Shown here one piece after another: positions 8,411 through 15,708 of a stretch of DNA of 64,000 bases (position 1 is the first letter of the stretch; each line of letters starts with the position of its first letter). Under the pieces are notes generated by a model. That model was given only the letters and a program-made list of their open reading frames with translations. It did no database searches and was not told where the DNA came from. The translations under genes and the position numbers were made by a program. Source of the DNA: Pseudolabrys taiwanensis (GTDB taxonomy: Bacteria; Pseudomonadota; Alphaproteobacteria; Rhizobiales; Xanthobacteraceae); NCBI RefSeq assembly GCF_003367395.1, contig NZ_CP031417.1, forward strand, positions 4,464,001-4,528,000, read 5' to 3'.

Positions 8411-9148
8411 ATGACGGGCGGCGTAGCGACGGCGATCATCGCGCCGCATTTGCTTGTTCGCGAAACGCTGGTCTCCGTGGTCGAGGGGTATTGCTACCGC
8501 GTCGTTTGCGGCATCGGTTCCGTCGATGAGGTCGCGAACACCGCTGCCATTGCCGGCGGCGGGCCGAGGCTCGTGATCCTCGGCGAGCAATCCATCGCAG
8601 CGGCGATCGATGGAGCGGCAGAGATCCGCAGGCGATGGCCGGATAGCAAGATCGTTCTGTTGTTCGCGCACGCGTCTCCGGAGGACGTTCAGAGGCTGCT
8701 GCTTTCGGAGATTGACGGCTGCGTTCCGTCAAGCGTGTCACCCGATACGCTTATTCGTGCGCTGGATGTCGTCATGAGCGGTGATGGGCGCGTGATGATC
8801 TTGGCCAGCTCGCGCCAGTGTTCGATTCAGCCGCCGATGCGCGAGAGCAGGGAGATCGAGGTTCTGCCCGCCAAGAACGGCGGCGGCTGTGCGTCTTCGC
8901 GCCTGCATCCGCGGTTGTCGGGCCGTGAAACGCAGATCCTGGACGGACTCGTGCGCGGTCAGACCAACAAAGTCATCGCACGCGCGTGCGACATCACCGA
9001 AGCCACGGTGAAAGTCCACATGAAGTCGATCCTGCGCAAGATCAAGGTGACGAACCGCACGCAGGCGGCGATCTGGGCGCTCGAACACGGTTATTCGGCC
9101 GACGAGATAAAGGATCGCCTGTTGCGCGCGGCCGAAGGGGCCGTCTGA
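8411..9148 (+). CDS. LuxR-family transcription factor with degenerate receiver domain
   Basis: 245 residues from ATG 8411. The C-terminal 65 residues form a NarL/FixJ-type [25 protein letters not shown] ... [22 protein letters not shown]. The N-terminal ~125 residues resemble a response-regulator receiver, but the usual phospho-acceptor strand reads LVILGEQS, with no Asp at the expected place, and the conserved Lys position reads CVPSSVS. It is therefore probably not controlled by ordinary phosphorylation. Start choice is uncertain: upstream in-frame codons exist, but that region overlaps the rpmH promoter. It is followed after 195 bases by a flavoprotein and then a histidine kinase. Confidence 0.75.
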   Translation: MTGGVATAIIAPHLLVRETLVSVVEGYCYRVVCGIGSVDEVANTAAIAGGGPRLVILGEQSIAAAIDGAAEIRRRWPDSKIVLLFAHASPEDVQRLLLSEIDGCVPSSVSPDTLIRALDVVMSGDGRVMILASSRQCSIQPPMRESREIEVLPAKNGGGCASSRLHPRLSGRETQILDGLVRGQTNKVIARACDITEATVKVHMKSILRKIKVTNRTQAAIWALEHGYSADEIKDRLLRAAEGAV

Positions 9149-9343
9149 TCGCGACGCTGCACGTCGTGATCTGCCCGTCATGACGCACCGGCCTCGAAGC
9201 AACGCGCCGCATCGATCGATCTCGTGGCCGCCGCGCAGCCGTTATGGCCTGTTTCCCCGTCGCTTGCCGGTGTATCTCATGCCCTCGTGCATGCGCACGG
9301 TCATCGTGATTCTCGGGCTATCGTCGATCGAAAGAGCTGGGGC

Positions 9344-10774
9344 ATGGCGGAAACACTCACCCCCGACATATGCGTGATCGGTGGCGGCGTCGGCGGTCTG
9401 TCGGCTGCCACCGCTGCGGCAGCATTCGGTGTTCCGACGGTGCTGATCGAACGCGACGTGCTGGGTGGGCAGCACCTCAACACCGGCTGTGTCCCCACGA
9501 CGGCGCTGCTGGCCGCGGCAAAGCGCGCCGCCGCAGCGCGCGATTCGCACGCCTTCGGCGTGAAGGCATCCGGTGTCGAAGTCGACTTTGCCGTTATCCA
9601 TCGGCGCATTCACGATGCGATCGCGCGCCTGTCGCCCAACGGGTCCGTGGAGCGTCTTGCCGGCTTCGGCGTCCGCGTGATCAAGGGCGAGGCGATGTTC
9701 AAAGACCGCCGGACGGTCACGGTGGGGGACGACGTCGAGATCCGCGCGCGCCGCTTCGTCCTCGCGACCGGATCGCGGCCCGTGGTGCCATCGATTCCCG
9801 GCCTCGACACGGGTCCTTATCTCACCACCGATACAGTGTTCGCGCTGGAGCAGCTGCCGGCGCGGCTCATTATTATCGGCGCCGGGCCGGCCGGCGTGGA
9901 ATTGGCGCAAGGTTTCCGCCGCCTCGGCAGCGACGTGACCTTGCTCGGGACGGGCGAAGCGCTTGCCGACAGCGATCCGGAAGCGGCATCTATCGTGTTG
10001 GCGCAGCTCGAGCGCGAGGGCATTGTCGTCAAGACAGGCGTTGCCCTCGTCCACGTGTCGCACATCTCACATTCGGTTGCTCTCACCATCGAGATCGACG
10101 GGCGGCAGGAGATGGTCGAAGGCAGCCATTTGCTGATCGCCGCCGACCGCAAGCCGGCGACGGAGGGCCTCGGCCTCGATGCCGCGCGCATCAAGCACGA
10201 CGTGTCCGGTATCAGGGTGAACGGGAAGCTGCGGACATCGAACGGACGCGTCTACGCGATCGGCGATGTCGCAGCGGGACAACCGCGCTGTGCCAGCGCC
10301 GCGACGTATCATGCGGGTCTTGCCGTCCGGAATGCGTTGTTCCGGCTGTCGCCGCGCGTCGCCGACTCGGCGGTGCCTTCGGTCGTCTTCACCGAACCGG
10401 AATTGGCGCGCGCCGGGCTGACCGAAACGCAAGCCCGTCAACGTAAACTCAAATACCGCATTCTGCGCTCGCCCTACCACGATAACGATCGCGCCCAAGC
10501 CGAGGGCCGCACGCATGGTCAAATTAAGGTAATAGTCGACAAGAAGGGTACGATTTTAGGCGTTACCATCGTCGGTGCTCAGGCGGGTGAAACGATCGCC
10601 GCTTGGTGTCTCGCCATCGCGCAAGGCATGAATATTCGCGCGATGCTGGATGTCGTGCTGCCATCTCCGACCTTCGCGGAAATTGGCAAACGTGTGGCGA
10701 TCGACTTCTTCGCGCCAAATTTGACGCGCCCATGGGTGCGGCGCATCATTACGTGGTTACGAATCCTCGGTTGA
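9344..10774 (+). CDS. FAD/NAD(P)-dependent oxidoreductase of the disulfide-reductase fold, redox cysteine pair incomplete
   Basis: 476 residues with the full dihydrolipoamide dehydrogenase / mercuric reductase architecture: FAD-binding VIGGGVGGLSAA (11-22), NAD(P)-binding IIIGAGPAGVELA (about 173-185), a second FAD motif around YAIGDVA, and the C-terminal dimerisation domain. The active-site segment reads GGQHLNTGCVP: the first cysteine of the CxxxxC pair is His44 and only Cys49 remains. The C-terminal HPTxxE motif is SPTFAE (Ser441, Glu446), so the catalytic base His is also missing. Ordinary disulfide reduction is therefore unlikely; the actual substrate is unknown. The predicted C-terminal tail is rich in basic and hydrophobic residues. 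The kinase gene follows 14 bases later. Confidence 0.8.
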   Translation: MAETLTPDICVIGGGVGGLSAATAAAAFGVPTVLIERDVLGGQHLNTGCVPTTALLAAAKRAAAARDSHAFGVKASGVEVDFAVIHRRIHDAIARLSPNGSVERLAGFGVRVIKGEAMFKDRRTVTVGDDVEIRARRFVLATGSRPVVPSIPGLDTGPYLTTDTVFALEQLPARLIIIGAGPAGVELAQGFRRLGSDVTLLGTGEALADSDPEAASIVLAQLEREGIVVKTGVALVHVSHISHSVALTIEIDGRQEMVEGSHLLIAADRKPATEGLGLDAARIKHDVSGIRVNGKLRTSNGRVYAIGDVAAGQPRCASAATYHAGLAVRNALFRLSPRVADSAVPSVVFTEPELARAGLTETQARQRKLKYRILRSPYHDNDRAQAEGRTHGQIKVIVDKKGTILGVTIVGAQAGETIAAWCLAIAQGMNIRAMLDVVLPSPTFAEIGKRVAIDFFAPNLTRPWVRRIITWLRILG

Positions 10775-10788
10775 GACGTCTTGATCAG

Positions 10789-12273
10789 ATGAGCGAGCCA
10801 GCGGGCGAAGCTTCAGTGCAGAGCGCGCCGCGTCGTGGGCGGCCGGCTCGCCTTGGCTTGTCGGGTAAGCTGCTGTTTCTGACAGTGCTGTTCGTAATGC
10901 TGGCGGAAATCCTGATCTACGTGCCGTCCATCGCGAACTTTCGGCTGAACTGGCTGAACGACCGGCTTGCCGCCGCGCATACGGCTGCGCTTGTTCTCGA
11001 TGCCGCGCCGAGTGGCATGGTGCCCGAAAGCCTCGCCAAGCAGATACTCGACAGTATCGGTGCACGCGCCGTGGCCATCAAAATGGGCAGCCAGCGAAGG
11101 CTGCTCGCTGCGTCCGATCTGCCCTCGCAGATCAAGACCGACATCGACATGCGCGACATCCGCTGGTGGCGCGCGATCGCGCACGCCTTCAAGACGCTGT
11201 TCATCGACGAGCCTGACGATCTGATGCGAGTCGTCGGTCCGGCGCCGATGCGCGGCGACTTCCTGGAGATCGTGCTTGACGAGGGTCCGCTGCGCCGGGC
11301 GATGGTGACGTTCTCCATCAACATTCTGCTGCTGTCGTTGGCGATCTCCGGCATCTCGGCGATGCTGGTGTTCTTCGCCCTGCATTATTTGCTGGTGCGG
11401 CCGATGGAACGCCTCACTTCCAACATGGTGGCGTTCCGCGCCGATCCGGAGAACCCAGCGCGCATCATCGACAGCTCCGGTCGGAATGACGAGATCGGTA
11501 CGGCCGAAGAGGAGCTCGCTGCCATGCAGCGCGAGCTCGCCACCATGCTGCATCAACAAAGCCGGCTCGCGGCGCTCGGCCTCGCGGTGTCGAAGATCAA
11601 TCACGATCTACGTAACCTGTTGGCTTCGGCACAGCTCTTCTCGGATCAGCTTTCGACTTTGCCCGATCCGAAGGTGCAGCGCTTCGCGCCCAAGCTGATG
11701 CGCGCGATCGAGCGCGCGATCGCATTCTGCCAGTCGACACTCTCCTATGGCGGCGCGCACGAACCGCCGCCGGAGCGCAAGACCATTCAGCTCGAGCAGT
11801 TGATCGACGAAGTGCACGAGGCGCTGGGCTTGGGTCTCGACGTGCCGATCCGTTGGATCGTCGCGGTCGAACGCGGCCTCACGGTCGATGCCGATCACGA
11901 CCAGTTGTTCCGCGTGCTGGTGAATATCACGCGCAATGCCATGCAGGCGCTGGATGCCCGCGGCACGCGCGATCCCGCCCGCGATCAAATCCGCATCACC
12001 GGCCGGCGCGAAGGCAGCGTGGCGGTGATCGAAGTGTCCGATACCGGTCCGGGCGTGCCGGAGAAGGCGCGCGCTCATCTTTTCCAAGCGTTCCAGGGCT
12101 CGACACGGCCTGGCGGTTCTGGGCTCGGCCTCGCCATTGCCGCCGAGCTTGTGCGTGCGCATGGCGGCGAGATCCATCTGGTGCCAGGCACGATCGGCGC
12201 GACCTTCCGCATCACGATTCCCGACCGTGCGGTTGATCTCACCGCACGCCGCGGCGAACGCGCCAGCGCCTGA
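10789..12273 (+). CDS. membrane sensor histidine kinase
   Basis: 494 residues. The first transmembrane helix is at about 24-46, followed by a periplasmic sensing region of about 115 residues, a second helix at about 165-195, HAMP-like linker, and a dimerisation/phosphoacceptor segment NHDLRNLLASAQ with His near residue 272. The HATPase motifs are an N box ITRNAMQAL, G1 VSDTGPGVP and G2 GSGLGLAIAAE. It autophosphorylates in response to an unknown extracytoplasmic signal. Fourteen bases separate it from the flavoprotein gene, so the two are likely co-transcribed. No cognate response regulator with an intact receiver lies beside it; the LuxR protein upstream has lost its acceptor Asp. Confidence 0.88.
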   Translation: MSEPAGEASVQSAPRRGRPARLGLSGKLLFLTVLFVMLAEILIYVPSIANFRLNWLNDRLAAAHTAALVLDAAPSGMVPESLAKQILDSIGARAVAIKMGSQRRLLAASDLPSQIKTDIDMRDIRWWRAIAHAFKTLFIDEPDDLMRVVGPAPMRGDFLEIVLDEGPLRRAMVTFSINILLLSLAISGISAMLVFFALHYLLVRPMERLTSNMVAFRADPENPARIIDSSGRNDEIGTAEEELAAMQRELATMLHQQSRLAALGLAVSKINHDLRNLLASAQLFSDQLSTLPDPKVQRFAPKLMRAIERAIAFCQSTLSYGGAHEPPPERKTIQLEQLIDEVHEALGLGLDVPIRWIVAVERGLTVDADHDQLFRVLVNITRNAMQALDARGTRDPARDQIRITGRREGSVAVIEVSDTGPGVPEKARAHLFQAFQGSTRPGGSGLGLAIAAELVRAHGGEIHLVPGTIGATFRITIPDRAVDLTARRGERASA

Positions 12274-12383
12274 TCCGGAGCATTCGGCTCTCACAAAACC
12301 TTCACGCAGTTGCGAATGACGATTTGCGCGCGCGCGGTGTTCTACCACAGCGGGCGTCGCAACTTACGTCTTGAAGGTTTGAC

Positions 12384-13436
12384 ATGCGTACTCACCAGGC
12401 GGCCTTGCTGGCGATGGCGACGGCCGTTCCGCCCTATCGTCTCGAACAATCCGCGGTCGCCGCGCTTGCGCGTCGGGTCTATGCCGACAGCTTTGCGCGC
12501 TATCCCAAGCTTGTCGATGTCTATGCCAACACCGGCATAGAGCAGCGCTTCTCGGCGCAGCCGCTCGATTGGTTCGAGGCGCCCCACGATTGGCCGGAGC
12601 GTACGCAGGCTTACATCGAAGGCGCGAGCGCCTTGTTCATCGAAGCGGCACGACGCGCGCTCGCGCGGGCGCGGCTCGACGCACGTGATGTTGATGTTGT
12701 CGTGACCATATCGTCGACCGGGATTGCCACGCCGAGCCTCGAAGCCTTGGTTGCTGTCGAGATGGGCTTTCGTCCCGACGCATTGCGTGTGCCCGTGTTC
12801 GGGCGCGGCTGCGCCGGCGGCGTTGTGGGTCTGTCGCTCGGCGCGCGTCTGGCGCAGGCGGCGCCCGGCGAAGTCGTTCTCGTCGTCGTGGTCGAATTGT
12901 GCACGCTGGCGTTTCGCGCCGACCGTTCGACCAAAGCCGATGTGATCTCCTCGGCCCTGTTCGGCGATGGTGCCGCCGCGCTGGTGCTGCGCGTCGGCGA
13001 TGACGAGGGCAGCATCGCGATCGGCGCCACGGCCGAGCACACTTGGCCCTCCACGCTCGACATCATGGGCTGGACGATGGATCCGGCAGGGTTCGGTGTG
13101 GTGTTGTCGCGCTCGCTGCCGCGTTTCATCGAGCAGCGTCTGGCCGCGCCGGCGCGCCGCTTCGTGAGGCGCGCGGCGCTGACGGCGCCTCAGCTTGTTT
13201 TCCACCCTGGCGGGGCCAAGGTGCTCGAGGCCGTCGAGCGCGCGCTGGAGCTACAGTCGGGCACATTGCGCCACGAGCGAGAGGTGTTGCGCACGCACGG
13301 CAACATGTCGTCACCGACGGTTCTCTTTGTGCTCGAACGCGCGCTGCAACGGGGGATGCGCGGACCGGCATTGCTCTCGGCTATGGGGCCGGGCTTCACC
13401 GTCTGCTTCGCCGCGCTCGAGGTCGGTCATGGGTGA
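12384..13436 (+). CDS. type III polyketide synthase (chalcone/stilbene synthase-like, probable alkylresorcinol/alkylpyrone synthase)
   Basis: 350 residues with an intact thiolase-fold catalytic triad: Cys143 in GRGCAGG, His274 in FHPGGAKV and Asn307 in THGNMSSPT. These enzymes extend an acyl-CoA or acyl-ACP starter with malonyl-CoA and cyclise the product to pyrones or resorcinols. Bacterial relatives with this spacing make long-chain alkylpyrones or alkylresorcinols. The adjoining methyltransferase-like gene, overlapping by eight bases, parallels the Bacillus bpsA-bpsB and Streptomyces srsA-srsB pairs, which suggests an O-methylated phenolic lipid. The product is inferred, not shown. ATG 12384, 110 bases after the kinase. 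Confidence 0.9.
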   Translation: MRTHQAALLAMATAVPPYRLEQSAVAALARRVYADSFARYPKLVDVYANTGIEQRFSAQPLDWFEAPHDWPERTQAYIEGASALFIEAARRALARARLDARDVDVVVTISSTGIATPSLEALVAVEMGFRPDALRVPVFGRGCAGGVVGLSLGARLAQAAPGEVVLVVVVELCTLAFRADRSTKADVISSALFGDGAAALVLRVGDDEGSIAIGATAEHTWPSTLDIMGWTMDPAGFGVVLSRSLPRFIEQRLAAPARRFVRRAALTAPQLVFHPGGAKVLEAVERALELQSGTLRHEREVLRTHGNMSSPTVLFVLERALQRGMRGPALLSAMGPGFTVCFAALEVGHG

Positions 13437-13971
13437 GGGCGCCTGGCTGGTCGGCTTCCTGGTCGTGCAACGGGGGCTCGAACTGGCAATCGCCGCGCGG
13501 AATACGGCACGGCTCAGGGGCCGCGGCGCGGTGGAGTTCGGCGCGGGCCACTATCCCGTCATGGTGGCGCTGCATGCTACGTGGCTCGTGACCTTGGCCT
13601 GGGCGGGCTACGACCGTCCGGTCGACGTTTGCTGGCTGGGCGCGTTCCTGATGCTGCAGGCCGCCCGGGTCTGGGTGATTGCCAGTCTCGGCCGGCGATG
13701 GACCACGCGGATCCTGGTTTTGCCGGGGGCGCCGCCGGTGTCGCGGGGGCCATACCGGTGGCTGCGGCACCCGAATTACCTCGTCGTGGCGCTCGAAATC
13801 GCCGTGGTCCCCCTGGCGCTGGGTCTGCCCTGGGTGGCCCTGGCCTTCACCTTGGCCAATGCCGTCATGCTGGCCTGGCGCATTCGCTTGGAAAATCAGG
13901 TCCTTGCGTGGGCGGTAGGCCAGCGGCCATTGCCGGGGGCAAATGTGTCAGCAACACTTGCCAAGGGGTAG
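13429..13971 (+). CDS. isoprenylcysteine carboxyl methyltransferase-like membrane methyltransferase
   Basis: 180 residues, mostly hydrophobic with four or five membrane segments. The ICMT/phospholipid methyltransferase signature GPYRWLRHPNYLVVALE (about 107-123) and the C-terminal RIRLENQVL match the SAM-binding half of the family. In type III polyketide clusters such proteins (BpsB, SrsB types) methylate the phenolic or pyrone hydroxyl. The start codon lies inside the end of the polyketide synthase gene (overlap 13429-13436), so translation is probably coupled. The cysteine-protein methylation activity of eukaryotic ICMT is not expected in this context. Confidence 0.85.
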   Translation: MGEGAWLVGFLVVQRGLELAIAARNTARLRGRGAVEFGAGHYPVMVALHATWLVTLAWAGYDRPVDVCWLGAFLMLQAARVWVIASLGRRWTTRILVLPGAPPVSRGPYRWLRHPNYLVVALEIAVVPLALGLPWVALAFTLANAVMLAWRIRLENQVLAWAVGQRPLPGANVSATLAKG

Positions 13972-14024
13972 CCAAGACGATAGCTAGTGGCCCGTCCCGC
14001 TCGGCTTCGTCGACGGCGACATCA

Positions 14025-14101
14025 GCGCCCGTAGCTCAGCTGGATAGAGCACCAGACTACGAATCTGGGGGTCAGAGGTTCGAATCCTTTCGGGCGCGCC
14101 A
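14025..14101 (+). tRNA. tRNA-Arg (ACG)
   Basis: A 77-base cloverleaf including encoded CCA. The acceptor stem GCGCCCG pairs with CGGGCGC; D stem GCTC/GAGC, anticodon stem CCAGA/TCTGG with loop CTACGAA (anticodon ACG, read as ICG), T arm with TTCGAAT. No integrase or direct repeat of its 3' end was found nearby. Confidence 0.97.
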
Positions 14102-14118
14102 TTATTCGGCTTAACGGA

Positions 14119-14340
14119 TCAGACCTCGACCGAGGTCCCGAGATAGTCGGAGCCGGCCTCTTTCACACTGTAGGTCTGAGCGTTCCCCGGGTGGATAACA
14201 TCCGGCGAGCCCACGATGATGATCGACTCGTCGCCGTCGGACACGAGCGAGAGATCGATGCCTTGATCCAGGATCAGCGGGCCGTCATCGGCCACGATGT
14301 CTCGCGTAATCCCGCCGAGGTCTCCCGGATTCGCCTGCAC
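14119..14340 (-). CDS. small acidic hypothetical protein
   Basis: A 73-residue open frame starting with GTG (14340-14338), rich in Asp/Gly/Val/Ile and markedly acidic (e.g. VSDGDESIIIVGSPD). No family was recognised and no clear ribosome site is visible. It directly overlaps the downstream side of an AraC-gene relic. It could be a small real protein or a chance frame; composition leans slightly toward coding. Confidence 0.3.
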   Translation of the reverse strand: MQANPGDLGGITRDIVADDGPLILDQGIDLSLVSDGDESIIIVGSPDVIHPGNAQTYSVKEAGSDYLGTSVEV

Positions 14341-14342
14341 AG

Positions 14343-14406
14343 CCTGAGCCGATGCAGGTCATGCGCTTCATTGCGCGGTTGAAATGGCTTTGACTGGGAG
14401 TGAGCG
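14343..14406 (-). pseudogene. relic of a second AraC-family 3' end
   Basis: On the minus strand this stretch reads PSQSHFNRAMKRMT, clearly homologous to the second helix-turn-helix segment of the adjacent AraC gene (ASQSHFNTTLKRLT). A 20-base segment (14378-14397) is 19/20 identical to 14508-14527 inside that gene. The reading frame runs on to unrelated residues and lacks everything upstream, so only about 15-20 codons of a former AraC C-terminus remain. Confidence 0.6.
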
Positions 14407-14423
14407 CGGTCTCGGCAACGGCT

Positions 14424-15368
14424 TCATCGCTTGGCAATGATGGGCGGCGAACTCAAAAGACGGCGCCAGCGGCCGGGGCTGGCCCCGGTCAGTCGTTTCA
14501 GCGTGGTGTTGAAATGGCTTTGGCTGGCAAATCCGCAGGCGAGTGCAATCTCAGCCAATGAAAATTCCGACCGTGACAACAGCGTCTTGGCTCGATCGAC
14601 GCGCCGGGCCAGCAGCCACTGGTGGGGGGCGAGGCCGGTCGTCCTGCGGAAGGCGCGCCTGAATTGCGAGACGGATAGTCCGCACTCCCTGGCCAGGTCC
14701 GTCAGGCTGATGTCGAGGCTTGCCTCCATAAGATCTTTGGCGTGGCGCTCCTGCCAGGGCGCGAGACCGTAGGCGCGTTGCTCGCGGGCGTTCCGGGAGG
14801 AGGCCCCGTATTTGACGAGCACGTGAACGCCGGCTGCCGTCAGGATCGAATCCAGCAAGAGGTCGCTGCCCGCGTGGCGGTCGTCGAAAGCCGCAAGCGT
14901 CGCCGCCGCTAAGTGGCGCATCACAGGATCATCTTTCCCGACGCTCTGCTTGTAATCGAAATCCGATATCGGCTGAACATTCTCCTGCTCGGCGAACATG
15001 TTCAGCGTGGCCAGCGGCATATAGAAATGCAGCACGTGGGAGGGCCGCCGGAACAAGCCTTGCGGCCTCTGCCGCAGATCAAAGAAGTGCGTGTGGCCGG
15101 CCTCTCTTACTTCATTGACTGACACCGGCCTGCCATTCTTCCAGAGTTCATGATCGGCCACAGGAAGAAGCAGGACAGACACAAGAAACGCATCGTCGTA
15201 CGGAAGCGGTTCGCTGAGGTCGGGGGCCGGCTTATCGAACTTCAGTTCGGTGACCGCCAGTGAGCCTCTGCCCATAGTGCGCTCGCGGTGCCATCGCGAA
15301 CTCGACATACGGTACACGGCCGCAAAGTCGTCGCCGATCGGTTTCCGGTCGGGTGAGGCCTTGCCCAT
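14424..15368 (-). CDS. AraC-family transcriptional regulator
   Basis: 314 residues. The C-terminal ~100 residues hold two helix-turn-helix motifs: DISLTDLARECGLSVSQFRRAFRRTTG and FSLAEIALACGFASQSHFNTTLKRLTG, ending GASPGRWRR. The N-terminal ~200 residues are an uncharacterised sensing domain of the type seen in AraC regulators of efflux or metabolic genes. ATG 15368. It is transcribed divergently from the PAS histidine kinase across an AT-rich intergenic region, which may hold operators for both. The beneficiary genes are not obvious. Confidence 0.9.
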   Translation of the reverse strand: MGKASPDRKPIGDDFAAVYRMSSSRWHRERTMGRGSLAVTELKFDKPAPDLSEPLPYDDAFLVSVLLLPVADHELWKNGRPVSVNEVREAGHTHFFDLRQRPQGLFRRPSHVLHFYMPLATLNMFAEQENVQPISDFDYKQSVGKDDPVMRHLAAATLAAFDDRHAGSDLLLDSILTAAGVHVLVKYGASSRNAREQRAYGLAPWQERHAKDLMEASLDISLTDLARECGLSVSQFRRAFRRTTGLAPHQWLLARRVDRAKTLLSRSEFSLAEIALACGFASQSHFNTTLKRLTGASPGRWRRLLSSPPIIAKR

Positions 15369-15708
15369 TGCAGTCTCCGGATAAAATCTCGACGGACATT
15401 GCTACGGCTTATCTTCACCAAAACTTGAAAACTCTATCGCGGTGCTTCCATTGATACAATGGTTGCCGGATTTTTCTTCTGAATCAGCACGATAAACGTA
15501 AGCAAATCTAGGCAGGAAATCGCGGTCCATGATCATGCTGCCGGAATGTGAAAGTCGTGCTCGTTTTTTTGAAAGACCGGCCCTCGACCGGATTATTTAA
15601 TACGGTTCATTAGCGTTCAAATGAATCCTGACGGTGCGTCAGGCAGGGGCGATGCCCCGGTTTCTATCGATAGCAGCATTCGAGTGTCAGCACAGGGCGA
15701 GCTGGACC
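15369..15708. other. AT-rich divergent intergenic region
   Basis: A 340-base gene-free stretch between the AraC gene and the PAS kinase, noticeably more AT-rich than the flanks, especially around 15415-15510 and 15555-15610. It probably contains both promoters. No convincing -35/-10 pair, terminator or RNA gene could be assigned by eye. If the kinase starts at the earlier in-frame codon at 15634, the stretch is 265 bases. Confidence 0.5.

Noticed and set aside
7873..8439. 188-codon frame ending in ribosomal protein L34
   Set aside because: L34 homologues begin at the GTG at 8007; the upstream part crosses the rpmH promoter and is not conserved protein-like sequence.
14025..14101. tRNA-Arg as an integration site for an island carrying the AraC/PAS kinase region
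   Set aside because: No integrase, no direct repeat of the tRNA 3' end, and no mobile gene was found within the next 10 kb.
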